A stretch of 64,000 nucleotides of DNA from positions 62,001-126,000 of the forward strand of contig JABAQZ010000011.1 of the NCBI GenBank assembly GCA_019187405.1, given 5' to 3'. The notes beneath the pieces were generated by a model. That model was not told the DNA's origin. It searched no databases and was given only the letters and a program-made list of their open reading frames with translations. Of this stretch, positions 9,416-19,134 are shown piece after piece. This DNA is from Ignavibacteria bacterium. Lineage in GTDB: Bacteria; Bacteroidota; Ignavibacteria; Tepidaquicellales; Tepidaquicellaceae. The translations under genes were made by a program, and so were the position numbers. Each line of letters starts with the position of its first letter. Within the stretch, counting starts at the first letter, position 1.

Positions 9416-10477
9416 TCAGATAATTTGTTCAAGAATATTCTTTAAAGATTTTTCCAAAGTATAATTTTCGATTACTTTTTTTCTTGCATTTTCTGAAATA
9501 TCCTTCATCTCGTTTTTATTTTTAAGAAAATAAGATGCTTTATCCTTTAATTCTTTCTTGCTTTTGAAAAAAACAATTTCAGAATTGTCGAAAAAAAGCT
9601 CTATGTCTTTTCTGTATTCAGCCAAAACAAAAATACCTGACGCCATGCAGTCGAAAACTCTTGTTGAGACTCCGTTAACGACACCTGAATTGACCACGAC
9701 CGGGTAAATACTTGCGCAGTTGCATGCGATATTGACTATATTGGCAGGGAGAGGGTTGCAAGTAAAATGGTTTTGTAGTTCCGGATAATAATCAAACAAT
9801 TCATACCAAAACTTATCTCCGAATATTTTCAGGTTGAATCCGGTAAGCTCATTAAGTAAAGTTGCTCGTCTCAATCCCCAAGAATTCAGGAAATAACCTG
9901 TTCCGATAAATAAAAAATCTGCGCAGTATTTTTTTTGATCTTCTGCAGAAGGAGTCATTTTGAAAAAGGTATCAGTATCTGTTCCGATAGGTGAATGAAT
10001 GATGTTTTCAACACCAACCATTTTCAGACCGTCGATCCATCCCGTATCCGGTAGTATAACATAATCGGCTTCGATTACATTAAGAAGAAAAAGTTTTTTA
10101 TCCTGAATAAGATAATTTGGATCATCGCCGAGAAAAACAATTACCTTTGTTCCATTGCTGCGAAAAAATTTAATTGTCTCAGGTAAAAGTTTGCAGTCAT
10201 TATAAACAAAAATGAATGAGGGTTTTTCTTTGAGATATTTCTGTTTCACTGATTCATTAATAACACAATAATATTTTTTCTGAACAGCATTGTCAAATTT
10301 TCTTGGGAATCTGTGAGAATAAGGCGTTAGCTTTTTCCAATAATCGGGATACAATGAATGAATGTTTATGTATGATGAATTCTTATTGTTTTTCTTTAAA
10401 GCTTTTGCGAAATAAAATTCAAGCGGACCGAGATTCTGCTCTCCAAGAACCCAGTAAAGATCATTTAATGAAATCAT
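9416..10477 (-). CDS. CgeB-like glycosyltransferase
   Basis: 353 residues from ATG 10477, chosen because it follows the stop of the polymerase gene by one base and starts at MISLNDLYWVLGEQNLGP; the longer open frame would overlap that gene by about 100 bases. The N-half contains a VFLGDDPNYL loop and ADYVILPDTGW. The C-half has DFLFIGTGYF, then GVVNGVSTRVFDCMASGIFVLAEY, and ends with NYTLEKSLKNILEQII. This is the layout of the CgeB / Glyco_trans_1_2 group of GT-B enzymes, common in spore-coat and O-antigen loci. Acts in the cytoplasm on the repeat unit; donor unknown. Confidence 0.8.
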   Translation of the reverse strand: MISLNDLYWVLGEQNLGPLEFYFAKALKKNNKNSSYINIHSLYPDYWKKLTPYSHRFPRKFDNAVQKKYYCVINESVKQKYLKEKPSFIFVYNDCKLLPETIKFFRSNGTKVIVFLGDDPNYLIQDKKLFLLNVIEADYVILPDTGWIDGLKMVGVENIIHSPIGTDTDTFFKMTPSAEDQKKYCADFLFIGTGYFLNSWGLRRATLLNELTGFNLKIFGDKFWYELFDYYPELQNHFTCNPLPANIVNIACNCASIYPVVVNSGVVNGVSTRVFDCMASGIFVLAEYRKDIELFFDNSEIVFFKSKKELKDKASYFLKNKNEMKDISENARKKVIENYTLEKSLKNILEQII

Positions 10478-10478
10478 A

Positions 10479-11792
10479 TCAGATGTATGTTCCTTTTTCC
10501 TGTTTTGCCAGATTATAAAAAATATTTGCAAGCGCAAATAAAATTGCGCCGGTTGCATTAAAATAAAACATGTCAATACTGAATATGCTCATGAAGATTA
10601 TCATCAGCATGACAGTTGCAAAGCAAACGAATAAAATATAATAGTCCTTGAAGAAAATTATTATGTTATCAAAATACTGCTTAACAAAAAACAAAAGCAT
10701 TACTATTCCGGAAAACCCGAAAATTGTGATGAAGTTTGGAAAGCCAAGATCATTTGTCGTTAGTCTTCTTGAAATTGTGGAAAAACCCGCTCCGAAAACA
10801 GGATACTCAAACCATACAGAAATCATCTGTAACAATGTATATTCTCTTCCGAGAAATGATGCATCAGTCTTATCTGCTAAATCACTGATGGAATTAACCC
10901 TTAAAAGAAATATATCAAAAATCTGATTGAATGTAGAAGAAGTAAAAAGCAATATAAATCCAATCAATGCAAATGATCCAATAAGCGAAAACAGTTTTAC
11001 TTTTACATAACTTTCTCTTTCTCTTTTTAAAAGAAGAAACAAAGACAGCACAATCAGGAAGAAAGCAAATCCAATAATCCATATTCTGCTTAATGCAATC
11101 ATAATTGCCAGCAGATATACTGCAATTAGCAATAACCCGAAATTTTTTCTGTCTGTAAAATAATAATAACATCCGTAAAAAAGATTAAAAGGCAGAAGGT
11201 ATCCGATTCTTGACCAAATATATCCGGTCTTTATTCCTCCAAACTCTACCGAAAAAGGATTTTCACCGTAAAAGAAACTTTCTTTTTCAAATAATCTGAT
11301 AGGAACTCTTTTTTGCATAATGTATTCATAAACCTGTACAATTATAAAAAAGAATACCAGAAACAAAATTGTTTTTTCAAAAAAATTAACCGCATCTTTA
11401 TTCTTTATAAGCAATACAAAATAAGGCAGCAGCAGAAAATTTCCCAGCGGTCTGATGACACTTATTGCATCTTTGATTGTAAAAGAAGAGATTAAAAACG
11501 GAATGATGGCTGATATCACGCAAAGCGCCAGCAATATGTTTAAAGAAAGTTTATATCTAAGTAAAAAAAGATCCTTGGATTTGAGCAATAAAACACAAGT
11601 AAGTGATATCCAGAATATATCCATGAAAAATATTTTTCCTATGCCACCAAAATCTCCTATTTCAAGATTTGGATTTACATAAACAAATTCTCCGAAATTA
11701 GTAATTACCATCATCACTATAACGATTCCGGTTCTGTAATTATACAGAAGCAAAACGAGACTGGTAATCATCAATATATATACAAGTATCAT
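10479..11792 (-). CDS. wzy: O-antigen polymerase/ligase family membrane protein (Wzy-like)
   Basis: 437 residues, about a dozen hydrophobic segments, starting at ATG 11792 (an adjacent upstream TTG is less likely). The central part has IALSRIWIIGFAFFL, and after a periplasmic stretch SFLGREYTLLQMISVWFEYP leads into VFGAGFST. The S-R-x-W segment and the later R...W...P-x-F-G-x-G pattern are those of the O-antigen ligase/Wzy_C family. In a Wzx/Wzy pathway this protein joins lipid-linked repeat units in the periplasm. Sequence alone does not separate polymerase from ligase; the presence of Wzx in the same operon favours polymerase. Confidence 0.82.
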   Translation of the reverse strand: MILVYILMITSLVLLLYNYRTGIVIVMMVITNFGEFVYVNPNLEIGDFGGIGKIFFMDIFWISLTCVLLLKSKDLFLLRYKLSLNILLALCVISAIIPFLISSFTIKDAISVIRPLGNFLLLPYFVLLIKNKDAVNFFEKTILFLVFFFIIVQVYEYIMQKRVPIRLFEKESFFYGENPFSVEFGGIKTGYIWSRIGYLLPFNLFYGCYYYFTDRKNFGLLLIAVYLLAIMIALSRIWIIGFAFFLIVLSLFLLLKRERESYVKVKLFSLIGSFALIGFILLFTSSTFNQIFDIFLLRVNSISDLADKTDASFLGREYTLLQMISVWFEYPVFGAGFSTISRRLTTNDLGFPNFITIFGFSGIVMLLFFVKQYFDNIIIFFKDYYILFVCFATVMLMIIFMSIFSIDMFYFNATGAILFALANIFYNLAKQEKGTYI

Positions 11793-11801
11793 CAATTTAC
11801 T

Positions 11802-12527
11802 TTAGTGTTGAGCTTCAGATTTATTATTCAATAAAAAATATTTACCCCAAATGAATTCAAAGGAATCTTTTCCGGCATTAAACAACAAATCAATAATCGA
11901 GCAGTTTTCAAGAAAATCGCCAAAGAGCTGAGGATATTCATTGTAAACCGGTTCGAAATAATTCAGTCTAACATTTGTGTTAAGCCATTTATTATCATCC
12001 ATGTAATCCTTTGCACGGGTTCCGATGAAAAAATTGTCGGCATTTAATTTTTCACAAATATCAATTAGTCTCTGAGTCGGATCTTCAGTTGTAATATTCA
12101 TCGAAGATAATATCTTGAATTTTGTATTTTTAATTCCGAGGAATAAGGAAATATTTTCTATCAGATAAATGTTTAAATCAGAGAGTTTCTCCCAGTCTTT
12201 TTTAAAACAATCTTCAAAAAAATCAGAATACTCTTTGAAATAAGGCGCTTTTGAGTAACAGTGTTGTATGCTTAACCAGTGTTTCTTTTTCCAGTCGGTA
12301 TGATTATCGATCATGACTTCATTTATCTTTTGTCCGTATCTGCCTTTTTGCAGCACAGGAACGGTCAGCCAAATGTATCCTGATTTACCTTTAATCCTGT
12401 TTCTGTTGTGATGTCCGTTTTTTACAAACTGAGTATCATCCATAAAGACATAAATATCCGATTTCTGTATTAAATGAAAATGTTTTCTCAGAAACAAATA
12501 AAAAGGCTGCATTACGACAACGTTCAA
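11802..12527 (-). CDS. wbqC: WbqC family protein
   Basis: 241 residues. The family signature is clear: VVVMQPFYLFLRKHFHLIQK, VFMDDTQFVKNG, HNRNRIKG and WLTVPV in the first third. WbqC proteins occur in O-antigen loci beside aminotransferases and acyl/formyl transferases and are thought to take part in making an N-acylated amino sugar, but the chemistry is not settled. Here it sits next to a sugar N-formyltransferase, which fits. The start is a TTG at 12527, giving MNVVVMQP; the next ATG (12512) would remove the conserved first strand. No upstream ATG exists in frame. Confidence 0.82.
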   Translation of the reverse strand: MNVVVMQPFYLFLRKHFHLIQKSDIYVFMDDTQFVKNGHHNRNRIKGKSGYIWLTVPVLQKGRYGQKINEVMIDNHTDWKKKHWLSIQHCYSKAPYFKEYSDFFEDCFKKDWEKLSDLNIYLIENISLFLGIKNTKFKILSSMNITTEDPTQRLIDICEKLNADNFFIGTRAKDYMDDNKWLNTNVRLNYFEPVYNEYPQLFGDFLENCSIIDLLFNAGKDSFEFIWGKYFLLNNKSEAQH

Positions 12528-12578
12528 ATTATAACGGCAAAATTAAATTTATAAATTATTATTTTTAAAATAAAAATT

Positions 12579-13424
12579 TTATTTCTTTTTAAATAACCTA
12601 ATACCAATTGAATCAATGACTGCGTCAACATGATTTTCGGATTCTGAGATAAAATTATTCTGACCTTCAAGCTTAATGATTTGATAAGAATCAACGGAGA
12701 CTTTTCTGCCATTTAAAATAAAAAATGTTCCGGGAAAAGGGTTTAACGCCCGGATTTTATTTGTCAAAGATAAAATATTTTTTTCATTATTCAGCATGCA
12801 GTCTTCGGCAGATGGTTTGTGATGAAAACTCGACTTACTTTCATTCTGAATAATTCCCTCAGGTTTGTTTCCGTCTCTAAATTTTCCGATAATATCTGGA
12901 ACTATCTTTTCGCAAGTATCGGACAATTTTTTTTTAAGAGAGCTGAAATTATCTTCATCTTCGATATTTATTTCAGTCTGATAAATTATATTGCCTGAGT
13001 CTAATTTTTCTGTAACGTAATGAACGGTAACGCCGGTTGTCTTTTCGCCGTTTAAAATAACCGCCTGTTCCGGATAAGGTCCTCTGTAAGCCGGAAGAAG
13101 TGAAGGATGAAAATTTATTACGCCAATTTCAGGCAGATCAAGCAGCTTATTTGACAACAATGTTCCAAAAGATGATACAACTATCAAATCCGGATTTTCT
13201 TTTGCAATTCTGTTCAGGATTTCCATTTTGTTAACATTTAAATCAAAGTAGCAATCAATGCCGTTTTCTCTGCATATATCGTGAACTTGTTTTTCGGGAT
13301 AATAGGGAAATGGAAAATCATATTTCTTTGTATAAGCCGAAGTTACGGTAATATCATTTGATTTCAATAAACCTCTGAGCGTCGAACTCCCATAACCGGT
13401 ATAACCCAATAATATTATCTTCAT
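12579..13424 (-). CDS. Sugar N-formyltransferase
   Basis: 281 residues. The N-terminal domain is that of N10-formyltetrahydrofolate-dependent formyltransferases: GVINFHPSLLPAYRG gives the catalytic Asn104 and His106, and LDSG gives Asp142. It is shorter than Met-tRNA formyltransferase, and its C-terminal part (PFPGTFFILNGRKV) is a small Fmt-C-like subdomain, as in the enzymes that formylate 4-amino or 3-amino sugars on nucleotide carriers. The product would be an N-formylamino sugar. A candidate amine donor is the product of the aminotransferase at 17353. WbqC lies just downstream. Confidence 0.85.
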   Translation of the reverse strand: MKIILLGYTGYGSSTLRGLLKSNDITVTSAYTKKYDFPFPYYPEKQVHDICRENGIDCYFDLNVNKMEILNRIAKENPDLIVVSSFGTLLSNKLLDLPEIGVINFHPSLLPAYRGPYPEQAVILNGEKTTGVTVHYVTEKLDSGNIIYQTEINIEDEDNFSSLKKKLSDTCEKIVPDIIGKFRDGNKPEGIIQNESKSSFHHKPSAEDCMLNNEKNILSLTNKIRALNPFPGTFFILNGRKVSVDSYQIIKLEGQNNFISESENHVDAVIDSIGIRLFKKK

Positions 13425-13440
13425 AATGACGTTAATATAT

Positions 13441-14736
13441 TCAAATATTACTGTATGCTTTTCCGGTTGTAAGTTTTTTCAAATCAGCAACAGCTTTTGT
13501 AAACGACAAAATATCAAGTACCCTGAAGTTCTGCGATTTGCTTGTTAATTGCAGCAAATAAAAATTTACCGCAATCGAGCATAAGGCAACAAGCGGCAAA
13601 ACATATCCGGCACCGTTTACCTTTAAAAAATAAATCATCAAAAGTGAAAATATGATCGAAAAAAAAGCGGAGGCTAATGTTGATATCAGTATGAAATTAA
13701 ATTTATTGAAAGCAAGTAAAATCAGTCCGCTGAACATTATGACAGGCCATAGCAATATAGTAAAAGAAAAACTTTTTAAAATTAAAACAGATTTCATAAA
13801 CTTTTCTCCGAATATCAAGCTAATGATATCATTTGAAAAATAAAATGTAAACAAAAACAAAACTATTCCTATTGCGATGTATGTATAAAAAATAAGACTT
13901 ATATACTTAAAACTTTCTTCTCCCGATGATTTTACGTTTTTTAAAAGCGCCGGCATTAAGGTGTAGCTCAAACCCTGAACGACGGTAAGAAGTATGAGAT
14001 AGATTTTATATGATGCATTGTATAAGCCGACAGATTCTTCATCAAGAAAAAATCCTAATGATAAAATTATAAATGATGCTGTAATCCCCTCAGCTTTATA
14101 TGAAAGCCCGAGTTTATAGGCTTCTTTCAGTGTATTAAAATTTTCTTTGAGATTTAAACTGATTTTTATTTCATGTTTATTTATAAAAGGAACAAACAGA
14201 ATTAAGGAAGTTGTCAATGACTGAATAACGGACAAAATAATCAGAGTGAAAACTCCGGGATAATTTACGAAGACAATAAATACAAGGATTGCATAAATAA
14301 TCTGACCGCAAAGCTCAGAGAAGGAGTTAAAATAAAGCCGGTTTCCAGCAAGATAATAATACCTGATTGACAATACCTGTGAAACATAAGTTATGGAAAA
14401 TACAAGTATCATGATGTATTTGTAAAAGTCGAGGAAAAAATAAGATACGACGATCAACGCAGCAAATGAAACAAACAGCGTAAGTAACTGAAGCGAAATA
14501 ATTTTACCTATAACTATTGAAGGCTCAGTCTTTTCACAAAGTTTGTTTGTGCCGTAATTCAGGTAACCGAAATCTATAAAAAATCCAAAATACGATAGAA
14601 CTACAAAAAGATAAGTAAATTGTCCGTAACCCTCGGGACCAAGAACTCGGGTGATAATTGGTAATGTAATGAACCCGATTAACCTTGCAACAAGGTCCAC
14701 ACCTAACTTGGAAAAAAAATTAATAATTAATCTCAA
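13441..14736 (-). CDS. wzx: Wzx-type flippase (polysaccharide biosynthesis family)
   Basis: 431 residues with about 12 predicted membrane helices. The N-terminus reads FFSKLGVDLVARLIGFITLP then ITRVLGPEGYGQFTYLF, a signature of the MOP/PST exporters. These proteins carry undecaprenyl-linked repeat units across the inner membrane. It overlaps the upstream nucleotidyltransferase gene by four bases and is 17 bases from the formyltransferase gene, within one operon. Together with the Wzy-like and Wzc proteins it defines a Wzx/Wzy-dependent pathway. Confidence 0.88.
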   Translation of the reverse strand: MRLIINFFSKLGVDLVARLIGFITLPIITRVLGPEGYGQFTYLFVVLSYFGFFIDFGYLNYGTNKLCEKTEPSIVIGKIISLQLLTLFVSFAALIVVSYFFLDFYKYIMILVFSITYVSQVLSIRYYYLAGNRLYFNSFSELCGQIIYAILVFIVFVNYPGVFTLIILSVIQSLTTSLILFVPFINKHEIKISLNLKENFNTLKEAYKLGLSYKAEGITASFIILSLGFFLDEESVGLYNASYKIYLILLTVVQGLSYTLMPALLKNVKSSGEESFKYISLIFYTYIAIGIVLFLFTFYFSNDIISLIFGEKFMKSVLILKSFSFTILLWPVIMFSGLILLAFNKFNFILISTLASAFFSIIFSLLMIYFLKVNGAGYVLPLVALCSIAVNFYLLQLTSKSQNFRVLDILSFTKAVADLKKLTTGKAYSNI

Positions 14737-15398
14737 GTTTTACCGGCTAAAGTTTTTTGTCTCCAGATACTGGCATTCAATATACTGTCGATATCTCCTA
14801 TATCATACCAGTTTCCATTGTAAATTAAGTAATCAGATTTGTCCGAGCTGAATAATTCAGATGAAGCTTTTTTACCCAAATCATTTTTTATTATATAAGG
14901 TGCGATGACTCCCATTTCTGAAACGGGATTTCTATATGAATAAATTTTTCTCGTTATGTCGAAACTTCCCATTTCCGAAAGTTTTTCCGTATCCATTAAT
15001 TTGATTAGTGAAAAAAGGAATTCAGGATTAGCTGTTTTAAAATGCATTATCATAGAGTCAATATCTGCATCGCAGATGTTATCTCCCGGATAAAGAACAG
15101 CATTTTTTTTTGTCTTAGTAACTTCTTTAACGTATTCCCACCCGGAAAAAATACCGCTTACTTTGTTATCATCCTGAACTATCGTTCTGATATTTTCATT
15201 TTTAAAAAAACGGTCGTTATCTTCATTTGTGAGAATAAGAATTTCATCGATGTGATTAGAATTTTTCAGAAGCTCTAAGCCGAATTTAAATACCGGTTTG
15301 TCATATACCGGTATCAGAGGTTTTGATATATACTTTGAGATTTCTCCGAGACGAACGCCTCTGCCTCCGCAAAATAGAACACCTAAAAATTTTTCCAT
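14733..15398 (-). CDS. Sugar-1-phosphate nucleotidyltransferase (HddC/RmlA-like)
   Basis: 221 residues with the nucleotide-binding start LFCGGRGVRLGEISKYISKP, a conserved PVYDKP, the metal site YPGDNICDAD, and a late NGNWYDIGDIDSI. This is the fold of RmlA and of heptose-1-phosphate guanylyltransferase. It overlaps the GHMP kinase gene by 16 bases, so kinase and nucleotidyltransferase are probably made together and act in sequence: kinase to sugar-1-phosphate, then NDP-sugar. GDP-heptose synthesis is one possible reading (see findings). The nucleotide cannot be told from the sequence. Confidence 0.82.
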   Translation of the reverse strand: MEKFLGVLFCGGRGVRLGEISKYISKPLIPVYDKPVFKFGLELLKNSNHIDEILILTNEDNDRFFKNENIRTIVQDDNKVSGIFSGWEYVKEVTKTKKNAVLYPGDNICDADIDSMIMHFKTANPEFLFSLIKLMDTEKLSEMGSFDITRKIYSYRNPVSEMGVIAPYIIKNDLGKKASSELFSSDKSDYLIYNGNWYDIGDIDSILNASIWRQKTLAGKT

Positions 15399-16390
15399 AA
15401 TACTTCCGTCCCTTTAGTACTGAACTTAATATCCAGGGAAATAAAATTCGGATACAGTTCATACTTAAGCTTTTCCTTGGTTCCGGAATCTCCTGCAAAA
15501 GCCAAAAGGAATCCTCCTCCTCCGGCTCCGAGTATTTTACCGCCGATGATTCCGCGGGATTTTAATAATTCATAGAGTTGATCGATATATGGATTAGTAA
15601 CATGGTTGTTGGAAGATTTTTTGAGTTTCCAGCCTTCGTCAAGCAGTCTGCCGATTCTTTTCAGACTAAAATTTTTTGATTCGAGCTCTGTAAGGAAATC
15701 ATGTGAAAGCATTTTTATCTCGTGAAAATATTTTTTTGTATAAGGATGTTCAGCATTTTCGCCGAGAGCCGTCTGAATGATTTTGTTTTCTCTGGCAATG
15801 TTGGTAAAAATCAGAAAGATTCTTTTTTCAAGCTGTAAAAGATTTTCACGGGAAATTTTTACCTTCTTTACTTCAATTTTATCTTTGTTAAATTTTATGC
15901 TGTTGAAGCCTCCAAACACAGTTGCATATTGATCCTGTTTTCCACCGATTGTTCCTGCATCTTCTTCAAGCCTGTATGTTAATTCTGCAAGTTCGCGATT
16001 AGATTTTATTTTCTTGTCACGCAGTTCGCTGCACCCTTTTATCAGACAGCTCATCATGGCAGATGATGCTCCGAGTCCGCTTCCCGTAGTCATTACATCA
16101 GAGGTGAGTATGACTTCAGCGCCTTTAAAAATGCCGAAATGCTCCAATGCCGTTCTTGCATAATTGTGTTTTACTCTGCTTGCAATGGACTCTGTTTCGA
16201 TTTCCGCATGATGAACTCTGACGTTTGAATCAAACATATCCTTTAATGCGGCATAATTATACAAATCAATAGTTGATGAAACAACATGTCCCTGTTCGTT
16301 TCGAAAATATGATTCAATGTCAGTTCCACCCCCGGCAAAGCTTATTCTGAGCGGCGAACGGAGAATGATATGTCGTTTATTATATAGCAT
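15383..16390 (-). CDS. GHMP-family sugar kinase (HddA-like)
   Basis: 335 residues. RSPLRISFAGGGTDIESY (11-28) and the ATP loop TTGSGLGASSAM (101-112) mark the GHMP kinases, and the first motif is that of the D-glycero-D-manno-heptose 7-phosphate kinase group. A third motif, LGAGGGGFLLAF, is near the end. The enzyme would phosphorylate C1 of a sugar or sugar phosphate, feeding the nucleotidyltransferase it overlaps. No sedoheptulose-7-phosphate isomerase or heptose bisphosphatase gene is present in the window, so a heptose substrate would need these enzymes from elsewhere. Starts at ATG 16390, overlapping the next SDR stop by one base. Confidence 0.85.
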   Translation of the reverse strand: MLYNKRHIILRSPLRISFAGGGTDIESYFRNEQGHVVSSTIDLYNYAALKDMFDSNVRVHHAEIETESIASRVKHNYARTALEHFGIFKGAEVILTSDVMTTGSGLGASSAMMSCLIKGCSELRDKKIKSNRELAELTYRLEEDAGTIGGKQDQYATVFGGFNSIKFNKDKIEVKKVKISRENLLQLEKRIFLIFTNIARENKIIQTALGENAEHPYTKKYFHEIKMLSHDFLTELESKNFSLKRIGRLLDEGWKLKKSSNNHVTNPYIDQLYELLKSRGIIGGKILGAGGGGFLLAFAGDSGTKEKLKYELYPNFISLDIKFSTKGTEVLWKNF

Positions 16391-17337
16391 CAGATTTTTC
16401 CTTCAAGAAGATATTCAATATACTTTTTAGTTCCGTCATTAACCGTAACCTGCGGTTTAAATCCGAGCGCATCGCTTATTTTTTTTACTGAGGCACATCT
16501 TCTTTTGACAAGGTGCGGATCGCTTTCAACATATTTTACTTTTGCCTTTTTGCCGAGTAGATTTTCAATCAGGGAAAGAATTTCTTTTAAGCTTGTTTCA
16601 ATTCCGGTTCCTACATTAAAATGTTCGTTCTTAACTTCGTCATTAAACATAGCCAGCACGTTTGCTCTTGCGGCATCAGAAGAATGAACAAGGTCCAGAG
16701 TCTGACTGCCGTCTCCATACATAATTATTTCTCTTCCTTCGTAAATGGCATGTATCCATTTTTGAAATACCTGTGTATAAAAAGCTCCGAGTCCCTGCCT
16801 TTCGCTGTAAATATTGAAATAACGAAATCCAACAAAAGGAACATTGTGTGAATATGCCCATGAGTGCATCAATGCTTCCTTTGCAATTTTTGTAGCGCCG
16901 TAGAGAGTTCTGTTGTCAAACGGATGATCCTCCGTAACCGGAACAAATCTGGGATTGCCGTAAACGGATGCAGACGAACCGTAAGTCAGTTTCTTTACTC
17001 CGGATTTTGCACAGGCGTTGATGATGTTGAATGTGCCTTTGATGTTTGTATCGATTGCTTTTTCCGGAAATTTATCCGAATCCATAATCATCAGTGATGC
17101 CTGATGTGATACATATTCAGGTTTGTGCTTGTCAAATACATATTTTACCATTTCATGACTTCCAATGTCAATTGTCTCGAGTGAATAATTTTCATTCTTA
17201 AGATGTTGTTTTACGTTGTTAAATTTTCCGTTGTAAAAATTATCCACCACAACAACGCTGTGTCCCATTTCAAGACACTGGTCTGCAATGAAAGAGCCGA
17301 TATTTCCTGCACCACCGGTTATTAAAATTTTTGCCAA
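16390..17337 (-). CDS. NAD-dependent nucleotide-sugar epimerase/dehydratase (extended SDR)
   Basis: 315 residues with GGAGNIG (8-14) for NAD binding, SSASVYG, and the catalytic pair Tyr146/Lys150 in YGATK. The C-terminal part has the YGDGSQTLDLVHSSDAARA substrate-binding stretch seen in GalE-like enzymes. Starts with TTG at 17337. It lies between the aminotransferase and the GHMP kinase, so it likely acts on the nucleotide sugar made by that kinase/nucleotidyltransferase pair. Whether it is a 4-epimerase, a dehydratase or a reductase is not clear from motifs. Confidence 0.82.
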   Translation of the reverse strand: MAKILITGGAGNIGSFIADQCLEMGHSVVVVDNFYNGKFNNVKQHLKNENYSLETIDIGSHEMVKYVFDKHKPEYVSHQASLMIMDSDKFPEKAIDTNIKGTFNIINACAKSGVKKLTYGSSASVYGNPRFVPVTEDHPFDNRTLYGATKIAKEALMHSWAYSHNVPFVGFRYFNIYSERQGLGAFYTQVFQKWIHAIYEGREIIMYGDGSQTLDLVHSSDAARANVLAMFNDEVKNEHFNVGTGIETSLKEILSLIENLLGKKAKVKYVESDPHLVKRRCASVKKISDALGFKPQVTVNDGTKKYIEYLLEGKI

Positions 17338-17352
17338 TTGCTATTCTCCTGA

Positions 17353-18540
17353 TTATACAAATACTGTTTTATGCGCAAGTTTTTTTTCATAAATGTACTT
17401 CAAAGCATCTGCAACATATTTAATATCCTCTTTGGTATATTTTGAACAAAGAGGAATTGACAAAATTCTGTTCATCAGCCATTCTGAATTTGGTAAAGAA
17501 ATATCCTTATATTTCTCAGAATAATAAATATTTTTATGAACGGGATAAAAATGAAGGTTTGTTCCGATGTTGAGTTTCTTCAGCTCCGACATCATCTTGT
17601 CGCGGTCGACATCATCATCGAGAATCTTAATTACATAAACATGATTTGCCCATTTTCCTTTTTCGGTTTTAAAAACAGGCAGCTTCAGCCAGTCGAAGTC
17701 AGAAAGCATTTCATCATAACATTCCACAAGAAAATTTCTTTTACTTAACAGTTCATCTTTTCTTTTCAGCTGTGCAAGCCCGATGCCTGCCTGAATGTCG
17801 GTCATGTTGAATTTATATCCCGGAACGATACATTGAACATGCGGACTGGAATTTTCTGCCGAATATCTCTTCCATGAATCTTTCGGGAGCCCGTGGTTTG
17901 ACCATATCCTGCATTGTTCTGCAAAGTCATCGTCGTCAGTGGTTATCATGCCTCCGTCTCCGGTTGTCAGGTTTTTTGTTGCGTAAAAGCTAAACGTCGA
18001 TGCAAGTCCGCATTGTCCTACAGGCTTGTTTTTAAAAGCTGAAAATACCGCATGAGCAGCATCATAAATGATTTTCACACCGGTATTCTCCGAAATGGAA
18101 TCAAACCAGTCAATATCTACTGGTAGCCCGGATAAATGCACCGGGAATATTGCTTTGATTTTATCGCCGTATTTCTTGAGATACACAGATACATCTTCAT
18201 GCTTAATGTTCATCGTATCTAATTCCACGTCGCAGAATAATGGAGTGCCTTCCAGCTGTTCGACAATGTTTGCTGTCGACTGCCAAGTAATCGAGGGGAC
18301 AATTACAAAATCTCCTTTTCCAACTCCGGCAACTTTTGCTGCAAGAAACAATGCCGCCGTGCAAGAGCTTACTGCTACTGCATTCTTAACCTGATGGAAT
18401 TCCGCAAATTTTGATTCGAATTCTTTGACTTTAGGTCCTGAACTAATCCAACCGGAATCCATAGCTTCCAATACCTGACTCCTTTCTTCATTTGTCAAAT
18501 CAGGTATTGCAAGAGACAAAAAATTATCCCTTCTTTTCAT
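17353..18540 (-). CDS. DegT/DnrJ/EryC1 family PLP-dependent sugar aminotransferase
   Basis: 395 residues. The PLP lysine is Lys189 in FYATKNLTTGDGGM, with SSCTAALFLA and IYDAAHA as cofactor-binding segments. Members convert a keto sugar on a nucleotide to an amino sugar with glutamate. Downstream genes for Gmd and an RmlC-like enzyme could provide the 4-keto substrate, and the N-formyltransferase and WbqC could act on the amine. That chain is inferred from position only. ATG start at 18540. Confidence 0.88.
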   Translation of the reverse strand: MKRRDNFLSLAIPDLTNEERSQVLEAMDSGWISSGPKVKEFESKFAEFHQVKNAVAVSSCTAALFLAAKVAGVGKGDFVIVPSITWQSTANIVEQLEGTPLFCDVELDTMNIKHEDVSVYLKKYGDKIKAIFPVHLSGLPVDIDWFDSISENTGVKIIYDAAHAVFSAFKNKPVGQCGLASTFSFYATKNLTTGDGGMITTDDDDFAEQCRIWSNHGLPKDSWKRYSAENSSPHVQCIVPGYKFNMTDIQAGIGLAQLKRKDELLSKRNFLVECYDEMLSDFDWLKLPVFKTEKGKWANHVYVIKILDDDVDRDKMMSELKKLNIGTNLHFYPVHKNIYYSEKYKDISLPNSEWLMNRILSIPLCSKYTKEDIKYVADALKYIYEKKLAHKTVFV

Positions 18541-18610
18541 TTTTGAAAATTAATACTGAATACAGATTTAAATGTTAAATAAAATACCGGACTGCATCGC
18601 CAAGTAAAAT

Positions 18611-19129
18611 TCAGAGTAACTTAGCTTCAGAATCCTTTTTTGAAAGGATAGGATTGCTTGCCGGCCAGTAAATATTTAATTTCGGGTCGTTCCATTTAAC
18701 GCATATTTCATTTTCAGGATCATAGTACTCCGACATTTTATAATGAAAAATACATTCATCGCTTAAAACAAGATGAGCATTGCCGAAACCGGGAGGCACA
18801 AGAATCTGATGCCTGTTATCCTCAGTTAAAATAAACGACTGCCACTGTAAATACTTCTTAGAATCTTTTCTCATGTCAGCAACCACAAAATAAATTCTGC
18901 CTCTCATACATTGGATCAGCTTCCATGTTTTATTATCGTAATGAATTCCTCTTAGAACATTTCTGCCCGAAGTCGAAATATCATCTCTAACAAACTTCAC
19001 TTCAATTCCGTTTTTTAAGTAATCTTCTATGTTGTATGTCTCCACATATTCTCCTCTGTGGTCTTCAAATACGGAAGGAATAATTTTCTTTACTCCTTCT
19101 AGATTTGTGTCTTCGACTTTCAGTATCAT
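18611..19129 (-). CDS. RmlC-like nucleotide-sugar epimerase (cupin)
   Basis: 172 residues, normal for RmlC. The catalytic His63 is in LRGIHYD, and Tyr130 (FHYKMSEYYDPENE) and WNDPKLNIYWP match the fold. Two details differ from dTDP-rhamnose enzymes: the segment normally PGFAHGFLVLS reads PGFGNAHLVLS, and KTWKLIQC follows the His. From memory, the GDP-heptose epimerases of Campylobacter (MlghB/DdahB type) share the GN(S/A)H form. Next to gmd, this suggests epimerisation of a GDP-4-keto-6-deoxy sugar, perhaps a heptose. The next gene starts after a 5-base gap. Confidence 0.8.
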   Translation of the reverse strand: MILKVEDTNLEGVKKIIPSVFEDHRGEYVETYNIEDYLKNGIEVKFVRDDISTSGRNVLRGIHYDNKTWKLIQCMRGRIYFVVADMRKDSKKYLQWQSFILTEDNRHQILVPPGFGNAHLVLSDECIFHYKMSEYYDPENEICVKWNDPKLNIYWPASNPILSKKDSEAKLL

Positions 19130-19134
19130 TTATT